Assembly (NCBI GenBank): GCA_009746045.1
Contig: RPFO01000050.1
Span: 1,541,050 to 1,605,049 of the forward strand
Direction of reading: 5' to 3'
Source of the DNA: Mesostigma viride
Taxonomy: Eukaryota > Streptophyta > Mesostigmatophyceae > Mesostigmatales > Mesostigmataceae
Length of the DNA: 64,000 nt
Part shown: positions 1 through 11,882 of the stretch, piece after piece
Layout of the letters: each line of letters opens with the position of its first letter
How positions within the stretch are numbered: the first letter of the stretch is position 1
Program-made: the position numbers and the translations under genes
The notes under the pieces: generated by a model
The model's input: only the letters and a program-made list of their open reading frames with translations
Databases searched by the model: none
Told to the model about the DNA's origin: nothing

Positions 1-575
1 ATCATCCCCATGCCACACAAAGGTGAGTATGCCATGAGGGTGTGGGACCACAAAGAAGCAAGGGTCTATGTCATCATATCTAGCCCCTAGCTTTTCAAAC
101 ACAGCCTGAGCTGACATCCTGAAAATGCGAGGAGCTGATTGCAGCCCTTCAACACCTATGTTAGCTTTCAGGTACTGCTGAGGGATGTGTTTTGCCCAAA
201 CTCTGGGAGTGGAGACTACATACACCTGACCATGCCACACTTGTTGTGCTATCTCAGGTGAGCCTTTCAGGAAAGCCCTTTTAATGTCTGTAGCCTTACA
301 TACATAGTCATCCCCATCATTGAGATGACCCACAAAGACAGACAGCAAGATTTTTAAGGATGTTTGCTGAATGCCTGGCGTGTACAACTCTGCCTCTGTC
401 AGATCAGTGGTGCCCTTGAACTCTGTCACACAAGGTCTAGCATGGAAAATGACTGACCCATCTGCTGCTGGCTTATGTTTACACACAAACTTCAGGCGCA
501 AGTGCTTGCACCCTGCAGGCTTTTTGTCAATAGGTGTGACAGGTGGAGTGTGAGAGGGCTAAGAGGATCTGGCAC
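1..575 (-). pseudogene. Copia-like reverse transcriptase, N-terminal half (partial)
   Basis: This minus-strand frame is open from about 575 to base 1 and continues outside the window. It contains the core found in copia RTs: a DIKRAFLKG segment (the usual DVKTAFLNG aspartate motif) followed about 90 residues later by FVWHGDD, the YVDD-type catalytic motif, right at the window edge. The + strand fragment at 6546-6965 is about two thirds identical by eye over the shared part, so the two belong to one family. A frameshift near 550 separates it from the upstream protease frame. Confidence 0.72.
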
Positions 576-1172
576 TACCCATTCTTCCCTGGCCTTGTTG
601 AAGGCCTCCACCCATTTTAGGAATCCTATGTGTGTGCGACAGTCTTGCTCTATCTGTTCATAAGAAAGAGGAGACATTTTAGCCGTGACATCATGCTTGC
701 CCAATCCAAAGGAAGTGGGATGAAGTTTTTGGTTGTGAACCAAGTCTGCCACACAGGGTTCTTGCCCTGGGGCATACTTGGGTGTAGCAAATTTTACAGA
801 AGCAATGTTGGTGTTAAGAAGTTTTTGAAGAGAAATTTTGAAATGATTCAGATCAACACCACCCAGGTCCTGGATGGATAGTCTATCACTGGAGATAATG
901 ACACCAGGGTAAGAGAGAAAGGGATCCCCCAACAAAGCATTCCCTTTATAACCTTCCAATACCTGAAAAGGAGTGGGGATACCGAGTATAGTCAACATGA
1001 CCTGACCTAATACCTTGAGGGATGACTGCCCTGAGAAATCAGCCACATGGTGCCAGGGTGAAGGTTCCAAAGGCATATGGGGCACAGCCAGGGCACTGAT
1101 AATGCTGACCTGGGCTTGTGTGTCCACTGCAACCATAAATGGGCTATTGTCATTCTGCCCAACCTTCCCCAC
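492..1172 (-). pseudogene. Retropepsin-like domain and linker of the copia-like element
   Basis: The first 100 residues look like a retroviral-type aspartic protease. A DTQAQVSII segment sits where DTGA.xSxI is expected, and LLGDPFL matches the (I/L)LG.DFL motif near the end of the fold. The usual DTG/DSG triad glycine is replaced (DTQ), which may mean the domain is inactive. It lies downstream of the integrase and upstream of the RT. The rest of the frame is a linker of unknown role, and it ends in a stop near 492 while the RT continues in another frame. Confidence 0.55.
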
Positions 1173-1179
1173 CTTAGCT

Positions 1180-2515
1180 GATCCTGCAGCAGTTTGAGCT
1201 TTAGCTCTATGAGCTGCTTGTAAAATGCGAACAGCTCTGCTAGGCTGCGTTTGGAAGGTGCAGCTAGTGGCTGAGCTATGTTCACACTTGAAGAGGTGAT
1301 AGGTTGCTGATCACCTGTTTTGCCAATGTGACCCTCTGCTGCAGGGGGCCAAGCCTGCAGTGACTGCCTACAATCATCAAGGGTGACCTGGGTGTCACAG
1401 TGGGTGTGGCTCTCACACTCACCAGTGGGTGTTCCAAACAACCACTCACTGGGCAACGCTGGGATGCCAGGCAACTGTACAGGGCTGTCGGCCAACAGCT
1501 CTTCCTCCTCTGCCACGTCTGACACAGTTGGAAAATACAATTTCATCCTGTGAGGTGAACACCTGTGAATCTTTCCCGTGTCATTGTGTTTAACTAACAC
1601 TGTCCTGCCAGTGGTGTTAAACTTTAGGATGGTGGCTGGCCCATGCCAGGTACCCACCTTGCCTAGTCCCGACTCCTTGTAGAATAGGACCTGATCCCCT
1701 TCTCTGAAGGTGGGACGTGGATGCTTTGCATCCTTGACAGCTAACCTGCTAGCTGTATGTGCTCGCTGTGCATTGTATAGGGCTAGTACCTCAGGTGGAT
1801 AAATGCCTGCATGCAATCCATCTGGTGTAATGATCACCCCTTGTGGGGTTTTCATGAGTGGCCTCCTGTTGAGGACTTGGCACAACCTGGTGGACCACAG
1901 AGCTCTGTCAGCATATGACCCACTGTCAGCCAGCAGATTACCATCTTCCTTGGCTACAAGGGTTTTAATGGACCTGATGGCCCTTTCAATAATGCCTTGC
2001 CTCTCATGATCTTCTAGCCCAGCCAGATCAATAGCCTCACACCCTGGTTCATTGGCAAGACACGTGAACTGCTGATCCAGTAACAATGCCTCCACAGGGT
2101 AGTACCTGGCCTGAGCAATCAAGAGAGCCCTGAGCAACTGTGTCTTGTCCATTCCAGGTAATGGTTCAATGGTTGTGTACCTTGACCATGCATCTTTAAG
2201 TGCCAAGTAAGATTGTCCTTTGATATGAAAGACATCTCCTACCACCCTGCCCTTGCACTTAGGTGGGGTAGCTACATGCCACTTAGGGGGTTTGGGTGCA
2301 TTGAACTGACAATGCTGGCAGTGGGATCTGACCACCTGGCATGCACGTCTGAGTGCTGCCCCCCCTATTGCTGCTGCCACCACCTCTGCACTCACTTCAT
2401 GCCCATAAAGGAAGTGCAACTGCAAAGCAAGCTCCTGAAACTGATATGAGCATCCTCTGAGGGGACACTCTGCACACCTTGGGAACCATAGATGTGAAGG
2501 TTGGTTTAGAGACAT
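1180..2515 (-). pseudogene. Retrotransposon integrase
   Basis: The frame opens with an HHCC-type zinc-binding region (LHFLYGH, then CQHCQ), followed by the catalytic core. A GDVFHIKG strand carries the first Asp, DQQF fits the second, and RQGIIERAIRSIKT fits the Glu helix. The C-terminal part (GDQVLFYKESGLGKVGTWHGPATI) is the small beta-barrel usually found after the core. The part of the frame below about 1190 is out-of-frame copy of the downstream protease, so a frameshift lies there. Its role in a live element would be to insert cDNA into the host chromosome. Confidence 0.7.
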
Positions 2516-2809
2516 AATCTTCTGAAACCAGCTGTAGCACCTTTCCAGAACTGCTCACTGCTCTGACAGTGGGGCATGCAGATGAAAGAGGTGAAGCAGG
2601 CACACTCAAGCCAGCATGAGAGGGAGACTCACACTTCTTGCCGTAAGGAGGCCGCTTGCAGTCCTTGGGGTCACCGTGGGGCGGCCCGTGGCACTTGTGG
2701 CACAGGACGTCCGTGCCCAGCTCGTCCACGTTCTTGCGGCAGGTGGGCCGCAGTGGTACCTCATGCCACAGCGGGTGCACCGCTGAGAAGCTTGTCCTCC
2801 TTGTCCTGC

Positions 2810-2951
<142 letters not shown>

Positions 2952-2979
2952 TGGAGCTGCCCCCCTTGGAGGGAGACTG

Positions 2980-3052
2980 CCCCTTACCCTTGCCCTTGCC
3001 CCAGCCCCTGCCCTTGCCCTTGCCCTTGCCCTTGCCCTTGCCCTTGCCCTTA
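2980..3052. repeat. (CCCTTG)n hexamer repeat
   Basis: About ten CCCTTG units with small variants. On the minus strand they encode an alternating Lys-Gly tract at the N-terminal side of the gag homopolymer. Confidence 0.9.
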
Positions 3053-3299
3053 AACATTGTCCCAGCAGGGACTTCACTTCTGCCATGGTGACAGGTCTCT
3101 TGCTCCTGTCTTCCCTCTCCCTATCCTCCTCCTCCCTATCTCCCCCCTGACCCTCTTTACAGAGGTGCCCATGGCCCCCTGGCTAAGGGGGCCAGGGCCA
3201 GCTTGATATAATCCAATGCCTCCTTCATGTCCTCCCAGTACTTTGCCATTCCTGTTGCAAGCATAGCGTAGTGTTTTTGTCAAGTTTGAGTTTCTCAAG

Positions 3300-5586
3300 G
3301 AAGGAACGCAGCAAGAACTTGTGATCTAGCTGCTGGACATCAGGACGTGCTTTGATGGCTAGCTCATATTTCTTGTCTCAGCCACATAGTCTACGGAGGT
3401 GACCCTGTATTCCTCTACCCACCTGAATGCCCCATATATGTCCACAGATGAGGGGGTGGAGAGGAGGTCAGTTAGCTCCTTCATGAAGCCTCCCAAACTG
3501 CCCTAGCCTGCGTGTCCTGCCACTTGGGATACCTACGCTGGAAGACAAGGATGAGATTCTGAATCTGAGAGGAGGACTGATGGTAAAAATCCCCCTGCAT
3601 GAGAGATCCAAACCAATTCTTGACATTCAGTTCCTCCCTAGCCAGCTGAAGAGAGAGAAGTGCATGATTCCCCTGCTCCCTAGTATACCCCTCAGGCAGC
3701 CCCCTGACATTAATCCTATCCACAGGACGGTTTTCATTGTATGTGGGCCACCTGAGGGGGATGCAGGGGGGAGGGAGAAGATGGTGTTGCTGCTGCAGCA
3801 TTCACAGGAGAGACATGCTGAGAGGGAAGTGCTACTGAGTGAGCTGAGCAGGAGAGGCAAGCATGGGCTGTGTAGGAGGGTAGGCAACATAGGGGTGGGC
3901 TGGGTGGGGGTGTGAGTATGTGTGACTTCCCGCCTCCTGCTGCGGGCCTCCTCCCAATCATGGAAGGTGGGAGAGAGAGACACTTCATCGTCAGTAGGGT
4001 TAGTAAAATCATGATGCAGCCAGGTAGGCAACCACCTACCCGCCCCTTTCAGGATGGCATTGTGCAGGAGCTCCAGGAGTCGCACCAGGCGAACCCTGTT
4101 GCCCTGCACCCTCCTCCTGAGAGGAGGGCCTGCAGGGCAGGCAGCAAGTCGTCACACACCCTGCGTGTGTCCGCTGGAGGTTGGGCAAGCCCAGGATGTG
4201 CGTGATAATCGCACACACCAGGCTGCCCGCCTCCGCGACGTGCATCTGCTGGCTCCTGTCGGCCAGCCCACGGAAGGAGGCTGTGGCAGCCTGTATGGCC
4301 GCCACACAGGCTCATCACCCAGGGTGATGAAGTCCCGACCTTCCAGATCGCCGTCCAGCCGTGCCGGCTGCTGCCCTGCCCAGGTGGGACCCTGAGGCCC
4401 CTCCGGCCCTGCCAGGGCCTTGTCCTGTTGCGGCTAGAGGGGGCCTGCCCCCCAGAGCCGCTGGAGGTGCCCGTGACACCCTCCATGGGGTGCACCCCCC
4501 GCCAGCGCCGGAGGCGCCGGCGTCGCTGCCGGGGTCCCTGCGACCCCGGGAGCTGGCGTCGCCGCCGGGGTCCCTGCACCCCGGTGGCCTCCTCAGCCAC
4601 CTGGCCCCCCACGCTGGGCGGGGGAGCCCGCTGCTGAGGTTGGACCCTCTGACCTGCCAGAGGGTCCTGGGTGGTTTCACCACCCATGGGCGTGTAGGGG
4701 CGACTGCCGCCCCGCGCTCCGTCGCAGGCGGCATCGCAGCCGCCTCACGCCTCTCCGGGCCCCAGCCAACTGGCGTGACTTGGGGCCACGGCCCAACGGA
4801 GTCAGTGATCTCATGTCTGGCGACCACTCGCAGCGCCTCTCTCTGACGCTGCCTGGACGCCCACTGCATGATCAACAGTGCCGGGATTGCGCCTCGGCCG
4901 ATTGGCGAAACACCACAGCCAAACTGCCACCTGGATCAGGGGAAACTGCATCCGCAGACGACCCTCGATCAGCGTTTGCACCCGATGAACCTCTATCGCA
5001 TGTATCGACTCATCCGCAAGCAGCTGAAAACGCTGATGAATGATCCAGCCGTTCACCGAAATGAACGCTGGGATGTCGTCTTCCCCGATGGGGAGAAGAT
5101 GCGGTACACGCCCGAACTCAACAGGCGGCGGAACATGCGCCCATACCGGTCGATGTCCATGATGGCCATCTGTCGGCCCACCGAGAGATTACCAGACGTC
5201 GCTGGCGTCTGTGAAGAAATCTCGAGCGAAGGCCGTGGCCTCGCAGGCGGCACCTCCCCGTCCTCTTCCGAGGAGTCACTCCGTTCACGACCCCCATCAC
5301 CTGCGACGGGGGAATTACGTGCCCGGGGGACCTGCCCCCCGGGTGCCATGGCGGACGAACCGCCAGTGGCAAACGGACGACCGCTCGCCATCCCCCGGGC
5401 GCCGGTCCCCACCTGCGGGGTCCGACGCCTGGGGTGGTCGGCGACCACCGTGCGGAAGGTGACGTTGGGCGTCACCCTCGCTGCATCGTTGGCGGAGGGC
5501 GTGCCCTCCGGCGAGAGTCGGGGTGAGGTGCGCCTGGCAGGCGCCTTCCCCTTGTTGTTGTTGTCGTTGCCGTTGTTGGAAGCCAT
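3300..5586 (-). pseudogene. Gag N-terminal and capsid-like region, frameshifted
   Basis: A start at 5586 opens a low-complexity N-terminus (MASNNGNDNNNKGKAPARR) and the reading then jumps frames near 5055, 4840, 4300, 4090 and 3640. Fragments of a helical protein can be followed across these jumps, for example the piece ending ILVFQRRYPKWQDTQARAVWEA at 3481-3600, which has the look of a Gag capsid domain. The frame is interrupted too often to be functional. The 4300-4700 part is very GC-rich and may hold an insertion. Assignment as gag rests on position, the downstream zinc motifs and the integrase. Confidence 0.45.
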
Positions 5587-6545
5587 ATTTTTTGTTTTTC
5601 GGAAAAAATAAAAAAGCTTTTCAGTCCAAGTTGGATCGAGTCTAACGACGATGGACAACTGCTGAGAGCTGAAAGGAAACGATTGTTGTATTAGCAATAA
5701 TACAATGAGAGTGGTGGAAGCTTGAGGGCTCAGAATGGAACGTCTGGGCAAACTCGGGTGCTGCGGCACTCCCCAGTGCTACGCCTATATGCCTATGGCA
5801 GTGCTACCTGCAGCACCTACCAGTGGACAACTGTACACTGCAATGCCATGCGACCACGTCACTAGCATCAACTACACTCGGCCCGTCAGACCCGGATAAC
5901 CCGGATCTGGCGGGTCGAGCTAGAGCCTAGGCACGTACAGTCTGGCGCTAACCGCACACCAGTCCACATGACACCTCAGTACCGTACACCCTGCCGTACA
6001 GTACTGAGGTGTCCCGCTCAGCCGCGGTAGGCAATACGCGGCGCGCAGGCCGGAAATCCGTGTGTCAGCCTAAGCATCTCATCTAACTACGTCCACAAGG
6101 TTCACACGCAGGATAAAAGGACCACTACTAAAGTACGCAGCGCGGCGCGACTGCACCGAACCACCATTAATTAATTAATTAAAATTAATTAAACTCGTGC
6201 TCCCGTTGGGGAGTCACGGAGCACCGAAGTGCTTTTAATCCCTGTGTGTGCACTACAGGAGAAAGGGCAGAGACCCCCAGTCTCCTTCATGCCAAAGGCA
6301 TGCCACAGCTGCAATCGGGCGCGGCTAGCTAAAAGGACAGGCTAACGATCCGGCAAACTGTGGGTGCGAACCACCATACTGTACAATTGCCACGTCACAA
6401 GGCCCGGTACCGACCGGCCAAAAGGTCCTTACTACACGTAAGCCTAGGAAAGTCAGCGAACTGCTCCGGAATGGCTGAGGCAACAAGGGACCTAATTTAC
6501 GTCCGTAACAACAACAAAAGTTACGCGACGTAACAGCAACCCTGA
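5587..6545. other. Non-coding spacer between two opposed copia-like copies
   Basis: No gene is seen. It may contain the leader or LTR of the minus-strand element. A 12-bp inverted repeat with a short spacer (5971-5982 and 6001-6012) could form a hairpin. At 6165-6232 there is a TTAATTAATTAA tract followed by CTCGTGCTCCCGTTGGG, a sequence found again at 31561-31617. Confidence 0.6.
6163..6232 (+). repeat. Dispersed repeat with TTAATTAA head (copy 1)
   Basis: The stretch AATTAATTAAACTCGTGCTC and the following CCGTTGGGGAGTCACGGAGCA recur almost identically at 31560-31619. A shorter, more diverged relative (CTCGTGTCCCCGTTGGGGGA) is at 38929-38948. Confidence 0.75.
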
Positions 6546-6965
6546 CATAGCCCAAAAGGTGTGGAGGGGTCAAGTCTATGTGGTAAACACTCCCAAAGTC
6601 TGGTCTGGGGACATCAAGGAACCTCACCTAAGGCCTAACTTGGGGGTGGAAGGGCTTCAGTCAGCACCTAAAATTTTTAGGCTGTCTGCCCAAGAGGTCT
6701 TCCTGAAGCTGGGGGCCTGGCAGTATGATGATATTGACCCTTGTTTCTTCACCATCCCTCATCCTGCTGGTATGATGATGTTTGTGTGGCATGGGGATGA
6801 TCAGCTCATTACTGGTCCCAGGGCAGCTGTGGAGGATTTCATTGCTCAAGTGTCTGCTAGCTTTGAATTAGGCAAGCAGCTGGAGCTGGGGAAAGATCCT
6901 GTCAAGTTCTGTGGCATCATTCTGAACCTGTTTAACCCTTCAACTGTGTCAACTCAAACCACGAG
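6546..6965 (+). pseudogene. Copia-like reverse transcriptase fragment, + strand copy
   Basis: The frame encodes the central part of an RT with the FVWHGDDQLITG active-site motif and the preceding region shared with the minus-strand copy at 1-490. It is interrupted after about 140 codons by the start of a terminal-inverted-repeat element at 6966. The matching C-terminal RT and RNase H region resumes at 9001. The 5' part of the element (gag to first RT motifs) is missing. Confidence 0.7.
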
Positions 6966-8957
6966 AACGGACTGAGTTTGGGTATCTTTGTGCGCCTGAG
7001 AGTAACTAGCCAAATAACATTTTCTGGCCCACCCTTGGAACCAAGCATGCTTTTATATCAAATAATGTTTGGGAAATTTGGTTGGTCACATATCCATGCC
7101 CTACACCTGCTAAAAATAGCACCCCCCTCAGGGGGGTACAGTGCACATGGGGTTGGAGACATATATAATGCATTATCGACCATTTACACAAATCAGTTGG
7201 CCCTGGCCTTTTAAAGGCAGTTGATTATAATCATAGACATGCCATCAATGCATTCAATACATGAAATGTCACAAAACTGTGAACGCTAGCTACAAAATGG
7301 CCAAAGCCAGCTGGCACCGTTATAACGGTGCCAGCTGGCAGGGGTATAAATGGTAGCATAACAACACAAAACTTTATTCCAATTGGCATGAAACAACAAG
7401 GGATGCCCAAATGGGCATAATGCACCATACCCAGGTGATAAAACAAGAGACCATGCCATATAACACATGCCAACATGCCACAAGGGGCCAAAATGGCACT
7501 AGCGCGCGCGGTATATATTGCGCATGACTAGCCAAGGGTGTAGCTAACTGTCAATTAGGCTACCTGGCTAGCTGTATGCCAAACTACAGATCGCGCTTCT
7601 GGGTGCGCAGATACTGCCTCCTACGAGGCCCTGTCAGCTGGGTGCCAGCTGCCAGCATGCGGGTCGTGCGGCCATTGGCCTCAGCCCACACGCGGCCAGC
7701 CGGGCTGCGGGCTGACAGGGGCTGCATGGCACGCTGGCGGCGGGCGTCGTCGTCGAGGCCAGCCACTGGCCCAGCGTGGAACCTGAGATAAGCCAGCATA
7801 TAAGACACAAGACCATGTTAAAAAATTGGTGAAAGGCTCATTAATCAAGGCCTCAAGCGCGCGTCAAAGGGGTGGCAAGGAGCTACATCACTAACGCACC
7901 CAATGAATGACAAAACACCTCCACGTTCTTTGCAACAATAAAGAAAACAAAAGGAACAAGTTGGTAATGCTTCCATGCAGACAGGTATTGGGCATCTCCA
8001 TGTTTGTCACATGCCATGGATGCAAAATAAGGAGGTGGGCGTTGGCCAGCAAAACAAGAAGCCATGCCTAAAACTGGTCAGAAAAGAACTTTTCTCGGGA
8101 TGTTTGAGCCAGGAAAAGCACTGGGTAATCACATTTACCATATTACTAACCAATACCAACCGTTATCACGCTATTTCCGTTGCAGCCTCAGCTAACAGCG
8201 ACCAAACATGGTCTAAAATCTGCTTGACCTGATGGTATTCCACAACCATGACAAGCCGATGCGTAGAGGCAGCAAAACAACAAAATGACAATCACAAGCC
8301 CTCGATTATAACCCTGATATTAGTTAGAAACAATAATACAACCATATACGGTTAACGGAACACGCTAGGAGGCTAGAACGTACCAGGTCGGAACAGCAGA
8401 TTACCTTTCCTGCGGGAGCCAGAACGCCCGATTCATGGACGTAGCCTCGAGCCTTTCCTGGCTGCCAGTTCTAGCAAATCTGGTTGGGAACAACGTCAAA
8501 CGTTTATCCATGCGCAAATATCTCGAAAATTTCCGCCTAGCAACATGCAGCACTCGCACTGTCACCGCCTGGCCGCTAACATGATTTGCTGCGCCTACCA
8601 GCACCCCGAGACCCATCTACGCATCTTCAAAAGTTCCATGGCTAGGGGTATAACGTTTTTATGACTTAAAAATCATGCCTACAAATTTTGAGTCCATTAT
8701 GTCAAGCTATTCTCTCGTACCAGTCAGTTGTGTGCACCGCCATAGCCGTGCGCGTCAATATTTTTCATGCACGTCGGTCCCGTTGGACCATGGTACCCCC
8801 CTAACTTTGCTCAAGCATATCTCCCTGGCCAGGTGTCCAAAGTACGGTCTGAAGTGCTCTACGGAAAGCTGACGTCTAGATCTTTCAATCCCGCCAGGTG
8901 GCACCATCAAATTATTTTTGGCGCGGCGCCTGCAAGGCGCACAAACTCAGTCCGTTA
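6966..8957. mobile_element. 2-kb terminal-inverted-repeat element inserted in the RT
   Basis: The ends are an exact 15-bp inverted repeat: AACGGACTGAGTTTG at 6966-6980 and its complement at 8943-8957. The similarity continues inward as TGCGCCT with a gap. No transposase frame is visible, so it would be non-autonomous. No clear target duplication was found beyond a possible AG. The interior has a perfect 34-bp palindrome at 7306-7339. Just outside the right end lie a 25-bp palindrome (8961-8985) and another partial end copy (AACGGACTCAGTA), so a second small element may be nested there. Confidence 0.72.
7306..7339. repeat. Perfect 34-bp palindrome
   Basis: The 17-base arm GCCAGCTGGCACCGTTA is followed directly by its reverse complement with no spacer. 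It lies within the 6966-8957 element and could form a cruciform. Confidence 0.95.
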
Positions 8958-9000
8958 GAGTGGCGCCAGTTCAACTGGCGCCACGAAAACGGACTCAGTA

Positions 9001-9790
9001 CAGTTTAAGGGTTAAGGAGCAGAAGGAGTGGGTGTGTTCTCTCAAAGCATCCCCTGAATATGTCATGTCATGCAATTAAGATGTTCTCCCCTCTGACATC
9101 ACTCCTGATCTCTGTCCCACTATTAGGGGTAAGCTAGGCTGGCTGTGTGCCACGTGTGCTCCTCATCTGGCAGTGGTCAGCAGAGTGGATGATGATGTCC
9201 TCATGGAGGTGGGGTCTAGGGCTATTAAACAGGTGTTGCATGATGATGGCCCTCCCCTTATTCTTCATGCCTTGGATCTGTTCCAACCCATCCACATCAC
9301 ATGCATGATGGACAGTTCCATGGAGTCACGGGTAGTCACTAAGGTACAAGCCAGAGAGGCAGGCCTATTTATGTTATCTAACCCCACTGGCAAGCAATCT
9401 TTGGTTTCCTGGTTCAGCAGGCTCCACAAGCGCAAGGCAGTCAGTAGCAATGTAGCAGAATGCCGTGCTGTGGTCTCATCTGTGTTGCATGCCAGGTACT
9501 TGAACCATCTGTTGGTGTGGTTGCAACATCAGGCTGGCAGTTATATGCTGGTGTCAAGTCCCATCTGCTGACTGACAGTCAATCCCTTCTTTCTTTCCTG
9601 GACAACCCCTTGGCTGTACACACTGATTTGGATTGGATTGTCCTCAAGCAGGAGTGCACCTATCTGGAGTCAAAGACTCACATCAGAGACCCTGACAATG
9701 CAGCTGATGCACTCACAAAAGTGCCACAAGCTGCAGGGCCTCAGTATAGAGTCCTATACACGCTGATGAATCCGTATAACGGCAGAGGGT
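9001..9790 (+). pseudogene. Copia-like RT C-terminus and RNase H, + strand copy
   Basis: After the inserted element the retroelement resumes with a stop-interrupted RT tail (IRGKLGWLCATCAPHL corresponds to the conserved GxLxYLxxTRPDI region) and then an RNase H domain: a CMMDSSM strand with the first Asp, VAECRAV with the Glu, LLTDSQSLLSF with the next Asp, and DPDNAADALTK at the end. Frame changes near 9470 and an in-frame stop near 9080 mark it as decayed. The C-terminus of the polyprotein is at about 9790. Confidence 0.68.
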
Positions 9791-9918
9791 GAAGTGCCTC
9801 AGCCCAGGGTTGTTAGCACCAGATAGGAGGGTGGTCATGGGGTGGCAGGGACTGAAGTGTCCAACCCGTAAGACTCTCTTTGCGTCATTAAAGATTGAGG
9901 TCAGAAGGGTCCTCCTTT
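9791..9918. other. Probable 3' end or LTR of the + strand copia-like copy, left part
   Basis: This short segment follows the RNase H stop and includes a purine-rich stretch (AGGAGGGTGGTCATGGGG) that could be the polypurine tract. It is interrupted by the AB element at 9919. Confidence 0.35.
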
Positions 9919-11882
9919 CATGTCCCACGTAGCTCCCACAAAAACCAGCATCTTCATTAAAACAATAAGTGGAAGCATACATGTGACACTAATTGACATG
10001 CCCGGAGGCACGCCGTTCAAGGCCCTTCATGAAGTACGTTGCCCTAGAGGCAACCAAGACAAGGGTGGGTGGGTGGGGAGCAAAGAAAGAGGCCGACAAA
10101 ACCAGCCAGAGCGGCTTTTAGTCGCAAAACCTCCCTTATCCCTAGCTAACTGACGTCATTAAACCCTTATGTTTAGTGGATGCTAGTAAGACGCTAACCG
10201 TACAGACCGGGGGTAGAATATCCCGAATCTGCACGGCTAGTATTAAATAATGCGTAGGTTGTTCTTTTCAGGGGCACTGCACCTCACGCCCCGTTCCGCC
10301 CGGGTATAATCAACCCAAGCGCGGAACGCACATTTTATTTAATTCATTTTTCAACCATGCACTATATTGCATCTACTAATCACAAAAGCTCTAGCCAAAC
10401 AGCTACGAGTAAACACTGCGACCTATAAGCCGCTCATCCAGCGGCCTCTTGTTCCCGCATTCACGTATAGAAGAAACTCCGTTCAAAGAACCCCGATTCA
10501 TGTCCCACGTAGCTCCCACAAAAACCAGCATCTTCATTAAAACAATAAGTGGAAGCATACATGTGACACTAATTGACATGCCCGGAGGCACGCCGTTCAA
10601 GGCCCTTCATGAAGTACGTTGCCCAATCACCCCCGCCCTGGCTTTCCCTTGAAGCCGCACTCCACCTTGCTCGTTGTCACAAGTGACCGCCCTGCCGCAA
10701 AACGGGAGCCCCCCCACATCGGGAGGCGTGTGCCCGGCGGCTGTGGATGCATGGCCAGGCCCAAAAAGGCCCAGCGCATTTGCACTGCGATTGCGCACGG
10801 CCAGCCTATCATGACCCCTCTCGGGGCCCCGAGTCGGTACCGCTATGGCCGTCTCCCCATAGACCCGGGGTGCTTCGAGAAAAAACGTGGACCTAGCCCA
10901 GGCCCCGCCAGCCCGGATGCCCAAGGCCACAGCCCCAGGCACCTGGCTGAACGAAAGTCCGTTCAGCCAAGACCGCATTTCCCCCCGAGGTTTCTATGCG
11001 TGGGGAAAAAATTTCTAGCTTAGACGCTTTTCCCATCGCCGTCCCCAGCCCCAACCACCCCCCCCTCGGCGGAAGGCAATTGCAAAGTTTGCTGGCCAGC
11101 AGCAATTTCCGAAGAAAAAGCCGCAGGCCGCGGACCGAGACACGGGTCGCCAGTGCCAGCCATCCGGCTCCAACCCGGGGTGCAAGCATCCCCAGGTACG
11201 GAGCACCAGCTCGCGCACTGGGCCGACCAAGCGACAGTTGAGCACCTGTCACGGCATCCGGCCCACCAAAGACCCCAAGCTGGGGAAAAGGTGCGGACCG
11301 GAGGTAATCTTTTTCTTTTCTTTTAGTTAACCGGGCGAGGAACTACGCCTGGCCGGTTAACAACTGGAAGTCTCACCACTGGCCAAGTGGCCAGTGCAAC
11401 CAGTGCTTTTGGGATTTTGCTCCGCAGCACCCATAGCTGCGGCTGCCGCCGCAACGACAACGAGCAAAGAAAGAGGCCGACAAAACCAGCCAGAGCGGCT
11501 TTTAGTCGCAAAACCTCCCTTATCCCTAGCTAACTGACGTCATTAAACCCTTATGTTTAGTGGATGCTAGTAAGACGCTAACCGTACAGACCGGGGGTAG
11601 AATATCCCGAATCTGCACGGCTAGTATTAAATAATGCGTAGGTTGTTCTTTTCAGGGGCACTGCACCTCACGCCCCGTTCCGCCCGGGTATAATCAACCC
11701 AAGCGCGGAACGCACATTTTATTTAATTCATTTTTCAACCATGCACTATATTGCATCTACTAATCACAAAAGCTCTAGCCAAACAGCTACGAGTAAACAC
11801 TGCGACCTATAAGCCGCTCATCCAGCGGCCTCTTGTTCCCGCATTCACGTATAGAAGAAACTCCGTTCAAAGAACCCCGATT
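9919..11882 (+). mobile_element. AB repeat element, copy 1 (1964 bp)
   Basis: The element has the structure A-spacer-B-A-internal-B. A is 126 bp (9919-10044 and 10499-10624), B is 421 bp (10078-10498 and 11462-11882), the spacer is 33 bp and the internal part 837 bp. It looks like a tandem of A-internal-B units in which the first internal part has been deleted. A nearly identical inverted copy with the same deletion lies at 61375-63336. B contains an inverted pair GTTCCGC/GCGGAAC around a TATAAT. No transposase or RT frame is recognisable, and no clear target duplication. Confidence 0.85.

Noticed and set aside
10607-11252. Open frames in the internal part of the AB element
   Set aside because: Overlapping frames exist on both strands with low similarity to anything known, and differences between the two copies do not preserve one frame.
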